A stretch of 64,000 bases of DNA from [Actinomadura] parvosata subsp. kistnae (GTDB lineage Bacteria; Actinomycetota; Actinomycetes; Streptosporangiales; Streptosporangiaceae). This document shows, one piece after another, positions 46,704-54,560 of this stretch. How positions within the stretch are numbered: the first letter of the stretch is position 1; the number at the start of each line of letters is the position of its first letter. The DNA lies in the NCBI RefSeq assembly GCF_900323885.1, contig NZ_OOHJ01000018.1, forward strand, positions 1,599,001-1,663,000. Direction: 5' to 3'. The notes below the pieces were generated by a model. It was not told the origin of the DNA. It saw only the letters and a program-made list of their open reading frames with translations, and did no database searches. The translations under genes were made by a program, and so were the position numbers.

Positions 46704-47075
46704 TTCACCTCCACATATCTGAGGGTTTCGGCGGCGAAGTTAACACGCGCTTCTGCCAGAAGTAAGGCTTGATCTGCTTATTATTCTGTGGGGTGAGTGA
46801 AGCATCTGGACAGTCGCTCTCCGCAGGCTCTGGACGATCGCCTGCCGAACAAAATCAAGTCTTAGTGATCACACCATGGCTGACAACGCCTCCCCTCTGA
46901 AATCCACCAGGCACTCTTCGGAGCGCACGCTGGAGTACAAGGCGAAGATCGCGACAATCGACCGAAAGGCCGACGGGGGAGCTGTCGACCTGCGATCCGA
47001 AGTCAACTGCTTGCTACGGCCGCTGTGGGGCACCGTGACCCAGCTGAAATGATCCAGGGCAGGAATGACGGGTGT
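46704..47075. other. Intergenic region with a doubtful small frame
   Basis: About 370 bp. The first part (to about 46870) is A/T-richer and probably holds the protease promoter. A 58-codon plus-strand frame (46876-47052) starts MADNASPLKSTRHSSERTLEY and is rich in Lys/Arg, but has no ribosome site or recognisable family, so it is not called as a gene. Confidence 0.35.
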
Positions 47076-47639
47076 TCAAGGCTTGTAGCCCTGGGCCAGC
47101 GTGGTGATCTTCGTGTCGTCCGCGTACGTGACGGTGGCGGTGCGGAAGGAGCGGAAGTGCGGGTCCAGGTGGCCGTTGTCCAGGCTCAGCTCGGGTGTGG
47201 CACGCAGTAGCTCGACGAACGACGCCGCGCTGTAGCGGGCGGTGCCGGGGCCGTCGGTCATGTCCACCAGGGCGACCGTGGCCCGGTCGGTCAGGCGGTA
47301 GGTCTTGGCGGGGCCGGGGGCGGGCTCGAAGTAGGCGTCGTTGGCGACCCTCGGGCCGCAGACCATGGTGGTCGGCTTGGCCCTGATCAGCACCTGGTCC
47401 CCGTCCAAGGCGAGCTCGTTGATGTTGAGGACGTCGGGGGCGGGCACGCGGTGGGTGCCGGGGCGGTCGCAGATCCTGGGGCGGGGACGGGGTCCCAGAT
47501 CGGTGGTCGAGGTCGGCTGGGGCAACGCCGAGACGGGCTGCTGGGCCGATGCGGGAGGGCTGGTCGCGGCGCGGGGAGTCGTGCAGGCGGCGAGGGCCAG
47601 CGCGGCGGCCGACAGGGTGATCAGGCGTAGCGCGCTCAT
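47076..47639 (-). CDS. Secreted lipoprotein with Pro-rich linker
   Basis: 187 residues from ATG 47639, with AGGG 7 nt upstream. A signal peptide MSALRLITLSAAALALAAC ends with a lipobox. A Pro/Thr-rich linker precedes a beta-rich domain (LNINELALDGDQVLIRAKPT; ATVTYADDTKITTLAQGY) with two Cys residues. No enzymatic motif. It is divergent from the ArsR-type regulator across a 24-bp palindrome and might be controlled by it. Confidence 0.7.
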   Translation of the reverse strand: MSALRLITLSAAALALAACTTPRAATSPPASAQQPVSALPQPTSTTDLGPRPRPRICDRPGTHRVPAPDVLNINELALDGDQVLIRAKPTTMVCGPRVANDAYFEPAPGPAKTYRLTDRATVALVDMTDGPGTARYSAASFVELLRATPELSLDNGHLDPHFRSFRTATVTYADDTKITTLAQGYKP

Positions 47640-47737
47640 GCTGGACCCTCGCATACCGACGATGGTGCTGGTGGGAGTACGACGACGCGTGCGGCGGGAA
47701 AGTTCGCCGCCGATTGCAGGGGACCAACCCCTTGCGG

Positions 47738-47761
47738 AATGGTCAAGAATCGTTGACCATT
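47738..47761. promoter_or_regulatory. Palindromic operator before the ArsR-like gene
   Basis: AATGGTCAA (47738-47746) and TTGACCATT (47753-47761) are exact complements separated by 6 bp. The site ends 6 bp before the regulator's ATG, a normal position for autorepression. Confidence 0.7.
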
Positions 47762-47767
47762 GCAGGC

Positions 47768-48475
47768 ATGTCTTCCGACGATCTCCCCGAGACGTTTCAC
47801 GTCACCACCGACGAGCAGCTGCGCGCCGTCTCCAACCTCACCCGTCACCGGATCATGGCCATGCTGCGCTTCGAGCCGGCGACGATCACGCAGATCGCTC
47901 AGCGGATGGGGCTGGCGAAGGGGAGCTCCAGCTATCACGTGCGGCTGCTTGAGCGGGCCGGTCTGGTGAAGGTGGTGGCGACGCGGAAGGTGAGAGGGGT
48001 CACCGAGCGGTACTACGCGATGGCCGCGCGGTCGATCGAGCTGCCGGATCCGGGGCCGGGGCAGCCGGACGTCCTGCTGCGCAATGCTGTCGCGGACCTG
48101 GAGGCGGCGCCGGCGGAGGGCGAGCGGCACGTACGGATGGCGCATCTGCGACTCACCGAGGAGCAGTTCGCGGAGCTGGGGGCCCGGCTGCACGCGCTGG
48201 CGGACGAGTACCGGGCGTTGTCGGATTCGTCGCTTCCGGACGTGTCGCTGGTCTTCGCGTTGTTCCGGCCGAATTCGGGCCCCCGAAGCGAGGATCCCGG
48301 CCCCCAAAGCGATGATCCCGGCCCGCGAAGCGATCATCCGGGTGAGCGGGTCGAGGAGCCGGGCGCGCCGGTCGCGGAGCCGGGTGCGCCGGTCGAGGAG
48401 CCGGGTGCGCGGGTCGAGGAGCCGGGCGCGCCGGTCGAGGAGCCGGGTGCGCGGGTCGAGGAGGGCGGCGAATGA
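47768..48475 (+). CDS. ArsR/HTH_20-type regulator with heptad-repeat acidic tail
   Basis: 235 residues from ATG 47768. Residues 15-90 form an ArsR-like winged helix (RAVSNLTRHRIMAMLRFEPA; ITQIAQRMGLAKGSSSYHVR; VKVVATRKVRGVTERYYAM), followed by a helical dimer region. The last ~65 residues are nine seven-residue units such as GAPVEEP and GARVEEP (earlier GPRSEDP), low-complexity and acidic. The stop overlaps the MFS start (ATGA), so it likely controls that transporter. The tail is unusual for the family. Confidence 0.85.
   Translation: MSSDDLPETFHVTTDEQLRAVSNLTRHRIMAMLRFEPATITQIAQRMGLAKGSSSYHVRLLERAGLVKVVATRKVRGVTERYYAMAARSIELPDPGPGQPDVLLRNAVADLEAAPAEGERHVRMAHLRLTEEQFAELGARLHALADEYRALSDSSLPDVSLVFALFRPNSGPRSEDPGPQSDDPGPRSDHPGERVEEPGAPVAEPGAPVEEPGARVEEPGAPVEEPGARVEEGGE
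48278..48466 (+). repeat. Nine 21-bp tandem repeats inside the ArsR-like gene
   Basis: In-frame 21-bp units encode GPRSEDP, GPQSDDP, GPRSDHP, GERVEEP, GAPVAEP, GAPVEEP, GARVEEP, GAPVEEP and GARVEEG. The last five are nearly identical in DNA, which points to recent slippage expansion. Copy number is likely to vary between strains without breaking the frame. Confidence 0.8.
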
Positions 48476-49722
48476 CCTCGGTGAAGTTGCCGGTCGGGTT
48501 CGGGCGGCTTTGGACGGCGCAGACGGTGTCCTCGCTCGGCGACGGCGTGACCCATGCCGCGCTGCCGTTGCTGGCGGTGGCGTTGACCAGGGATCCGATG
48601 GCGCTCGCCGTCGTCACGGCCGCCGGCACGCTGCCCTGGCTGCTGTTCGGGGTGCTCGGCGGTGCGCTGGTGGACCGGTGGGATCGGCGGCGGACGATGT
48701 GGGTCACGGATGCCGCGCGGGCGGTGCTGCTCGTCGTCCCGGCCGCGGCGGCGGCGTTCGACATGCTGAGCATCCCGCTGCTGGCGGGCACCGCGTTCCT
48801 GCTCGCCCTCGGCGGGCTGTTCTTCGACACGGCGGCCACGGCGTACCTGCCGGATCTGCTCCGGCGCGACCCCGCGCTGCTCGAACGCGCCAACGCTCGT
48901 CTGCGCGGCGCCCAGACCGCGACGTCCGGGTTCGCTGGGCCGCCCGCGGGCAGTGCGTTGCTCGCGCTCGGACGGTCGGTGCCGCTGCTGGCCGACGCGG
49001 TGTCGTTCGCGTTGTCCGCGCTGCTCGTACGGTCGCTGCCCGCCGTGCCGCGCCCGGCCGCCCAAGCCCGCGAGTCGCTGCTGCGGCAGGCGCGGGCCGG
49101 GGCCTCCTACGTCTTCAAGGACCGGCTGCTGCTCGGGCTCGCCCTCCGTCCGGCCGTCGGGAACATCGCCTTTCTCGCCGTGGAGACCGTCCTGGCCCTG
49201 TTCGCCCACGAACGTCTCGGCGTCGGCGCCCTGGGCTTCGGCCTCCTCCTCACCGCCGAGGCCACCGGCGGCCTGCTCGGCGCCGGCATCGCGTCCTTCC
49301 TCGGCCGGCGTCTGGGCACCGGCACGGCGCTGACCTGCACCGCGACCATCGAGGGCCTGGCCATCCTGGGGCTCGCCGCCGCCCCGAACGCGTACGTGGC
49401 CGGGCTCGCGCTCGCCGTCTGCGGGGCGGGCATGGGCGCCACGATGGTGCTCGGGCCCTCGCTCCGGCAGGCCATCGTCCCTGCTCACCTGATGGGCCGG
49501 GTCGCGTCCACGTCCCGCATGCTCGCGATGTGCGCGGCCCCGTTCGGCGCGTTCCTCGGCGGCTGGCTGGCCACCGCCTACGACCTGCGCACTCCGCTGT
49601 ACGCCGCCGCCGGCCTCCTGCTCGCCATGACGGCCGTCACCGCGACCATGACCAGCAACCGCCGCGTCGAGGCCGCGCTGCTCGACGCCCGCCCGCAGGC
49701 CGTGCAGACCGCCGCCACGTGA
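48472..49722 (+). CDS. MFS transporter (drug-exporter type)
   Basis: 416 residues with about 12 membrane helices. Loop 2-3 holds GALVDRWDRRRTMWVTD, the MFS signature. The overall pattern (MTSVKLPVGFGRLWTAQTVSSLGDG; ATMVLGPSLRQAIVPAHLMGR) matches the MFS_3 exporter group. Translation is coupled to the ArsR-like gene by ATGA. It probably exports a small toxic compound; the substrate is unknown. Confidence 0.88.
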   Translation: MTSVKLPVGFGRLWTAQTVSSLGDGVTHAALPLLAVALTRDPMALAVVTAAGTLPWLLFGVLGGALVDRWDRRRTMWVTDAARAVLLVVPAAAAAFDMLSIPLLAGTAFLLALGGLFFDTAATAYLPDLLRRDPALLERANARLRGAQTATSGFAGPPAGSALLALGRSVPLLADAVSFALSALLVRSLPAVPRPAAQARESLLRQARAGASYVFKDRLLLGLALRPAVGNIAFLAVETVLALFAHERLGVGALGFGLLLTAEATGGLLGAGIASFLGRRLGTGTALTCTATIEGLAILGLAAAPNAYVAGLALAVCGAGMGATMVLGPSLRQAIVPAHLMGRVASTSRMLAMCAAPFGAFLGGWLATAYDLRTPLYAAAGLLLAMTAVTATMTSNRRVEAALLDARPQAVQTAAT

Positions 49723-49723
49723 C

Positions 49724-49903
49724 GGCCGCCTCCCCCACGCGACACTTCCACGCCACGGCCGCCTCCCCCACGCGACACTTCCACGCCACGGCCGCCTCCC
49801 CCACGCGATACTTCCACGTGGCGGCCGCCTCCCCCACGCGATACTTCCACGTGGCGGCCGTCTCCCCCACGCGGCTTCCACGTACGGCCGTCTTCCCTAC
49901 GCG
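49724..49903. repeat. 33-bp tandem repeat array between convergent genes
   Basis: Four full 33-bp units (49724-49756, 49757-49789, 49790-49822, 49823-49855) start GGCCGCCTCCCCCACGCGA and end CACGCCAC or CACGTGGC. Two shortened units reach about 49903. Units 1-2 are identical, as are 3-4, showing stepwise duplication. It fills the gap between the MFS stop and the MarR stop. Confidence 0.85.
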
Positions 49904-50433
49904 TCGCCGACCTGGCCGGACGGGGGCGGGACGTCGAGGCCGGCGAGCAGGTCGCGCAGCAGGTCGGCGAGCTGGTCGCGGCGTTCGGGTGTGAGGTGGC
50001 CGATGAGCCGGTCCTCGGCGGTGAGCAGGTCGGCGACGACGCGGTCGAGCAGCGCGTGGCCCGCGCGGGTGAGGGTGACGGCGCGGGCGTGGTAGCCCGT
50101 TCCGGAGGTGGTGCGCTCGACGAGGCCGGCGTTGACAGCGCGTTCCACGCGCTGGGTGATGGCGCCGCGCGTGACCATGCACGCCTCGGCCAGCTCGCCC
50201 GGGCTCATCCGGTACGGCGGGCCGCTGCGCCGCAGCGTGGACAGCAGGTCGAGGGTCGCGACGTCCACGCCGAGGCGGTTCAGGAGGCGGCGGCGTTCGT
50301 CGCCGAAGGCCTTGGCGGCCCACCAGATGCGGGTGATGACGCCGATCGACTCGACGGGGACGCCCGGCAGTTCGCGCCGCCAGGCGTCCTGGATGGCGTC
50401 GGCGCCGTCGCGGGGCAGGTCGTCAGCGGCCAC
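49897..50433 (-). CDS. MarR-family regulator
   Basis: 178 residues from GTG 50433. Winged helix: VDVATLDLLSTLRRSGPPYR, then MSPGELAEACMVTRGAITQR, then AVNAGLVERTTSGTGYHARAVTLT, with long flanking dimer helices. It overlaps the end of the upstream SDR gene by 11 bp, so the two form an operon read from a promoter that holds a TTTAG/CTAAA repeat. Confidence 0.88.
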   Translation of the reverse strand: MAADDLPRDGADAIQDAWRRELPGVPVESIGVITRIWWAAKAFGDERRRLLNRLGVDVATLDLLSTLRRSGPPYRMSPGELAEACMVTRGAITQRVERAVNAGLVERTTSGTGYHARAVTLTRAGHALLDRVVADLLTAEDRLIGHLTPERRDQLADLLRDLLAGLDVPPPSGQVGDA

Positions 50434-51136
50434 GTTCTGCGCCGCCGTTGACCTGGATGATCTGGGCGGTGACGTGGGCGCCGCCGGGTGAGGCGAGCCA
50501 GTGGACGGTTTCGGCGATGTCCTGTGGCGTGCCCGCGCGGCCGGTGTGCGTCTGGGCGAGGAGCGCGGCGCGGCGCTCGCCGGTCAGGGTGTCGCCGAAG
50601 AACTCGGTGTCCTCGATGTAGCCGGGGGCGACGACGTTCACGGTGATGCCGCGGGGGCCAAGGGCGGCCGCGAGGTCGAACGCGTAAGGGTGCAAAGCGG
50701 CTTTCATCGGCCCGTACGAGCTGCCGCCGGAGCCGCGCAGGGCCGCGATCGAGCTGATGAACACGACCCGGCCCTGGGGGTTGAGCAGGTCGCGCAGCGC
50801 CTCGGTCGGCAGGACCGAGGTCAGGACGTTCGCGCGGAAGTTGGCCGTCCACTGCTCGGCGACGTCGCCGTGACCTGCGACGTTGCCGCCGGCGTTGTTG
50901 ACCAGGACGTCGATGGCGCCGAAGCGCTCGGCCAGCTCCGCGCGTACCCGCTCGACCTGGCCCGGATCGCTCAGGTCGGCGGCGAGCGCGGCGGCGCCGA
51001 TCTCCTTGGCCGCCTGGTCGAGGACGTCGGCGCGGCGGCCGATGATGACGGTGCGGTCGCCGTCGGCGGCGAAGCGGGCGGCGACGGCCTTCCCGATGCC
51101 GGTGCCGCCGCCAGTGACCACGATGGTGCGTGTCAT
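50423..51136 (-). CDS. SDR-family oxidoreductase
   Basis: 237 residues. Cofactor motif TGGGTGIGKAVA, NNAGG, SSIAALRG, and the active-site Tyr-x3-Lys (SYGPMKAAL), with IIQVNGG at the C-terminus. AGGAGGAT precedes the ATG. It is the first gene of the operon with marR. The substrate is unknown. Confidence 0.88.
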   Translation of the reverse strand: MTRTIVVTGGGTGIGKAVAARFAADGDRTVIIGRRADVLDQAAKEIGAAALAADLSDPGQVERVRAELAERFGAIDVLVNNAGGNVAGHGDVAEQWTANFRANVLTSVLPTEALRDLLNPQGRVVFISSIAALRGSGGSSYGPMKAALHPYAFDLAAALGPRGITVNVVAPGYIEDTEFFGDTLTGERRAALLAQTHTGRAGTPQDIAETVHWLASPGGAHVTAQIIQVNGGAERGR

Positions 51137-51153
51137 GCGGATCCTCCTCTGAG

Positions 51154-51165
51154 TTTAGGTCTAAA
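51154..51165. promoter_or_regulatory. MarR operator candidate upstream of the SDR gene
   Basis: TTTAG-GT-CTAAA forms a 5+5 inverted repeat 17 bp before the SDR start. It is A/T-rich against a GC-rich background and is the natural binding site for the MarR protein of the same operon. Confidence 0.5.
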
Positions 51166-51319
51166 GTCAGCTTACCCGGTCTTCGACGCGGGCCGCCGCA
51201 TGTCAGCGGCGGTGTCAGGACGGCGACGGCCCGGTATCAGGGCGTTCGGCGATCGTGAGGGACATGAACGGCCCAGCCACCGCGCTGGACCACCCCACAT
51301 CACGAAAAAGGACCTCATC

Positions 51320-51982
51320 ATGCCCACCTTCACCACCCCCGCCCCGATCACCGCCGTCCTGCACATCCCCGCCGGGCGCGTCGAGTTCGTCGCCACCGAC
51401 CGGACCGACACCACCGTCCGGATCCAGCCCGCCAACCCCGCCAAGGCCCGCGACGTCAAGGCCGCCGAGCAGACCTCGGTCGCGTACGCCGACGGCGTCC
51501 TGCGCGTCGAGACCGCGATCAGGAACCAGTACCTCGGCCCCACCGGATCCGTCGCGGTGACGGTCGAGCTGCCCGCCGGCTCCCACGTCGAGGCCAGGAC
51601 GGCCGGCGCCGAGCTGCGCACCGCAGGCCGCCTCGGCAACGTCGCCTTCGAGGGCGCCTACCGCCGGATCGAGCTCGACGAGCTCGCCGGCCTGCGCCTC
51701 ACCGCGACCGACGGCGACGTCGAGGTCGGCCGCCTGACCGGCCCCGCCCGCATCACCACCGCGCGGGGTGACATCCAGATCGCCGAGGCCGTACGCGGCA
51801 CGCTCGTCCTCGCCACGCAGTCCGGCGACATCTCCGTCACCGCCGCCGCGGGCGTCTCGGCCTCCCTCGACGCCGGCACCACCCACGGCCGCATCACCAA
51901 CGCCCTGAAGAACAGCGGCACCGTCGAGCTGGACATCCACGCCACCACGTCCAGCGGCGACATCACCGCCCGCAGCCTCTGA
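51320..51982 (+). CDS. DUF4097-family beta-helix protein
   Basis: 220 residues from ATG 51320, with AAGGA 8 nt upstream; the frame stays open further upstream but antisense to the SDR gene. The sequence is a run of short strands (LRLTATDGDVEVGRL; ARITTARGDIQIAEAV; LVLATQSGDISVTAAAG; VELDIHATTSSGDITARSL) with the repeating GDI/GDV turns of DUF4097 putative adhesin-like proteins. There is no signal peptide. Usually found beside regulators; function unknown. Confidence 0.8.
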   Translation: MPTFTTPAPITAVLHIPAGRVEFVATDRTDTTVRIQPANPAKARDVKAAEQTSVAYADGVLRVETAIRNQYLGPTGSVAVTVELPAGSHVEARTAGAELRTAGRLGNVAFEGAYRRIELDELAGLRLTATDGDVEVGRLTGPARITTARGDIQIAEAVRGTLVLATQSGDISVTAAAGVSASLDAGTTHGRITNALKNSGTVELDIHATTSSGDITARSL

Positions 51983-52069
51983 TCCCTCAGTGGCTCCTGT
52001 CCAACGAGGCGCGCTGCGCGCCGGCCTCGAAGGTGTATGCACTTGCATGCGGTCTCCTCATCCGGCATA

Positions 52070-52089
52070 GTTGGTTTTGTTTAACCAAC
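52070..52089. promoter_or_regulatory. MarR operator candidate
   Basis: GTTGGTT (52070-52076) and AACCAAC (52083-52089) are exact complements separated by TTGTTT. The site ends 21 bp before the marR start at 52111. A smaller ATGCA-CT-TGCAT repeat lies at about 52037-52048. Confidence 0.65.
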
Positions 52090-52110
52090 CTTTTCGGGAA
52101 CGGTGTGAGG

Positions 52111-52587
52111 ATGGAGCACGTGTCGGCCGGCAAGGACGGCCCAGCTCGGAAGGACGTCGACGGAGTGGCGGCGGCGCTGGCCACGGTGGGGAACTGGATG
52201 TTCTCCCCGGCCACGCGACGCAAGATCATGGCGTCCTCCGGGCTGGAGCTGTCCTTGGGGGACTACACGTTGCTGGCCCAGGTGTCGCTGCACGCACCCG
52301 TGCGGCTGTCGGTCCTGGCCGAGCTGATGGAGGTGGACAAATCCACCCTGTCACCCCCGGCCAAACGCCTGGAGGCACGCGGCTTCATCGAACGCCGGCC
52401 CGATCCCGACGATGCCCGGGCACAGCTGGTGAGCGTCACCCGGGCCGGCAAGCTCGCCATCAGCAAGCTCTGGAAGGCACGCGCCGCCGCCATCGCCGCT
52501 CTGCTGTCCGACTGGGAGGCGGCCGACGTCGAGCAACTGGCCGCGAGCCTGGCCGCGCTCAGCGAAGCGATCAAAAAGGCGCGCTGA
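52111..52587 (+). CDS. MarR-family regulator
   Basis: 158 residues from ATG 52111; a GTG at 52123 is an alternative start. Winged helix LSLGDYTLLAQVSLHAPVRL, then SVLAELMEVDKSTLSPPAKR, then GFIERRPDPDDARAQLVSVT. A palindromic operator lies just upstream. The NmrA-like gene follows after 280 bp on the same strand and may be its target. Confidence 0.87.
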   Translation: MEHVSAGKDGPARKDVDGVAAALATVGNWMFSPATRRKIMASSGLELSLGDYTLLAQVSLHAPVRLSVLAELMEVDKSTLSPPAKRLEARGFIERRPDPDDARAQLVSVTRAGKLAISKLWKARAAAIAALLSDWEAADVEQLAASLAALSEAIKKAR

Positions 52588-52689
52588 GAGAGGTTCCGGA
52601 GCTCGCCCACACCGGCGATCGACCGACGCTTCCCGTCGGAGCGGGCGCCTGACGCGCATGCCGCGTCGAGACGCGCTGCAGCCGCCGTC

Positions 52690-52740
52690 AAGGCGCGCCG
52701 CACCGTCGTCGAGGCGCGCCACCGTCGAGGCGCGCCGCAC
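52690..52740. repeat. Three GGCGCGCC palindromes in short degenerate repeats
   Basis: GGCGCGCC occurs at 52692-52699, 52713-52720 and 52729-52736 inside imperfect units of the form (G)TCGAGGCGCGCC(G)CACCG. They lie between marR and the NmrA-like gene. This could be a slippage product or a weak structured terminator. Confidence 0.5.
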
Positions 52741-52867
52741 CGCCGGCATGCGTCTGACGCGCACGCCGCACCGGCGGCAAGACCGTGCTCACCGATATCT
52801 CGACGTGTCCCTGACAGGCACGTGAGTGCACATACCTATTGATTTCTGGCAAGGAGTCCACTTCGCC

Positions 52868-53776
52868 ATGTCCGCTTTCCCCAAGATCTTTGTAGCCGGT
52901 GCCACCGGGCTGCTCGGCGGCCAGATCGTCAAGGCCCTTCTCGACCGGGGCGCCCCCGTCCGAGCCCTGGTCCGTCCTGGTGCCGATGAGGAGAAGAAGC
53001 GTTCCCTGACCGCTCTGGGATCCGACCGCTTGGAGCTGGTCGAGGGTGACATCACCGACCCGGCCGAACGGCTGGCGGAGGCCGTCGGCGACGCCACGAC
53101 CGTGATCTCGGCCGTTCAGGGTGGCCCCGACGTGATCGTGGACGGGCAGGCCAACCTCCTGCGCGCCGCGGAGAAGGCCGGCGCCCGGCGGTTCATCCCC
53201 TCCGACTTCGCCTTCGACCTGACCAAACTGGACGACGGCGACAACTTCATGATCGACTGGCGCCGCCAGGCCGCCGCCGCCCGCGCCGGCAGCCCTCTTG
53301 ACGTGATCTCCGTGCTCAACGGGGCCTTCTACGAGGTGATGACCGGCTTCATGGGGCTCATCGACTGGGAGCAGGGCACCCTGTCCCACTGGGGAGACCC
53401 CGACCAGCCGCTCGACCTCACCTCGGTGGCCGACACCGCCGCCTACACGGCCGCCGTCGCCCTCGACCCGGCCGCCACCGGCACGCTGCGGTTCGCCGGC
53501 GAGGTCATGTCGATGCGCCAGTTCCACGACGCGGTCCAGCGCGGCTCCGGCCGTACCCTGGAGCTGCGGCACCTCGGCACCTCCGACGACCTGCGCGCGG
53601 AGATCGCCCGCCAGGCGGCGGTGGCGCAGAACCCGTTCGACTATGTGGCGCTGCAGTACCAGTGGTGCATGGTGAGCGGCAAGGCCAAGTTCGACCGCCT
53701 GGACAACGAGAGGTACCCGGACGTCACGCCCGTGTCGATGACCGACTTCGTCCGCGCCACCTCACCCGCGCACTAG
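52868..53776 (+). CDS. NmrA-like/atypical SDR NAD(P)-binding protein
   Basis: 302 residues. The N-terminal Rossmann motif IFVAGATGLLGGQIVKAL and RALVRPGADEEK, then LELVEGDITDP, mark the NmrA/isoflavone-reductase-like group. RRFIPSDFAFDLTKLD is the usual family box. There is no Tyr-x3-Lys pair of a classical SDR, so it may be a redox-sensing or reductase protein. AAGGAG lies 12 nt before ATG 52868. An in-frame ATG at 52826 is less likely. Confidence 0.85.
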   Translation: MSAFPKIFVAGATGLLGGQIVKALLDRGAPVRALVRPGADEEKKRSLTALGSDRLELVEGDITDPAERLAEAVGDATTVISAVQGGPDVIVDGQANLLRAAEKAGARRFIPSDFAFDLTKLDDGDNFMIDWRRQAAAARAGSPLDVISVLNGAFYEVMTGFMGLIDWEQGTLSHWGDPDQPLDLTSVADTAAYTAAVALDPAATGTLRFAGEVMSMRQFHDAVQRGSGRTLELRHLGTSDDLRAEIARQAAVAQNPFDYVALQYQWCMVSGKAKFDRLDNERYPDVTPVSMTDFVRATSPAH

Positions 53777-53956
53777 TCCTCGTCGTCCCGGTCCTGACCG
53801 TCGATCAGCCGGTCCGGCGGCGACCCGGGCTCCGTGACGGAGAGGCTTCTTGTCCGTTCGGACACCCGATCGCCGCCAGGTCCTGCTCATAGGCGCCGTG
53901 CCGGCGGGCGCAACGGGTCAGGTCCCGGTCGTGGCGGAACGCGCCACCCCGGGCCC

Positions 53957-54331
53957 GTGCTGGCCGGGGAGTGGATCTGGGTCGTGGTGCCCCATCAGTC
54001 CGACCGCGGCGGCTATGTCAGGCAGATCGACGAGCGGCAGGGGGCGCAGCGCAGCATCCGGGCCGATGATCCGGCGTCTCACCCGTTCGCCTTCCATCCC
54101 GAACCGGGAGGGCTGCTGTGGTGCGCGGACACCGAGGGCCGCGACTTCATCTGGTGGGACACCAGTAATCCGGACCCCGACCGCTGGACGATGGCCTGGG
54201 ACGTCGAGTTCGACCGGTACACCTTCTCCGGCACGCTCACCGAGTTGGTGATCGCCGACCTGACGGGCAGGCTGGACGAGTCGCTCACCGCGCTGGATCC
54301 GTCAGACGACGGGCCCATGATCTGGTTGTGA
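53957..54331 (+). pseudogene. Truncated SMI1/KNR4 (SUKH)-like immunity protein
   Basis: The readable part (about 124 residues) begins LAGEWIWVVVPHQ and contains GGLLWCADTEGRDFIWW and NPDPDRWTMAWD, ending ELVIADLTGRL. This is the C-terminal two thirds of a SUKH-type protein. Upstream in frame there is only low-complexity Arg/Gly/Pro sequence, so the 5' end has been lost or frameshifted. SUKH proteins often neutralise polymorphic toxins; no toxin is adjacent. Confidence 0.55.
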
Positions 54332-54560
54332 GGGTGTCACCTGGGGCCCAGGGCGATTGCTCATCATGATGGGAATCTGCGGCTTTCGGACCGGCCTTCC
54401 TCGTCGGGCCTGGCCGCCCATAGCGGCCGGCGGCTGACGGGGTTCGCGCTCGTACGGTTCGTCGAGAAACGGCGGCTGCCCCGTCTCCTTGCCCTGCCCG
54501 GCGACCAGTCAGGCGCCTGATTCGCGCCGGCCAAGGTCACAGGCGATCAGCCGGGCGGGG
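54332..54560. other. Intergenic region
   Basis: About 230 bp between the SUKH-like remnant and the convergent HEAT-repeat gene. No gene, clear hairpin or promoter was identified. Confidence 0.4.

Noticed and set aside
49724..49903. Possible CRISPR array
   Set aside because: Units are contiguous 33-bp tandem copies with no variable spacers and no cas genes nearby.
48084..49994. Plus-strand frame of 636 codons overlapping the ArsR and MFS genes
   Set aside because: Arg/Ser/Pro-rich shadow in another frame of two well-supported genes; the tandem repeat only lengthens it.
50501..51319. Long N-terminal extension of the DUF4097 gene
   Set aside because: It is antisense to the SDR gene and its regulatory region; ATG 51320 with AAGGA is the supported start.
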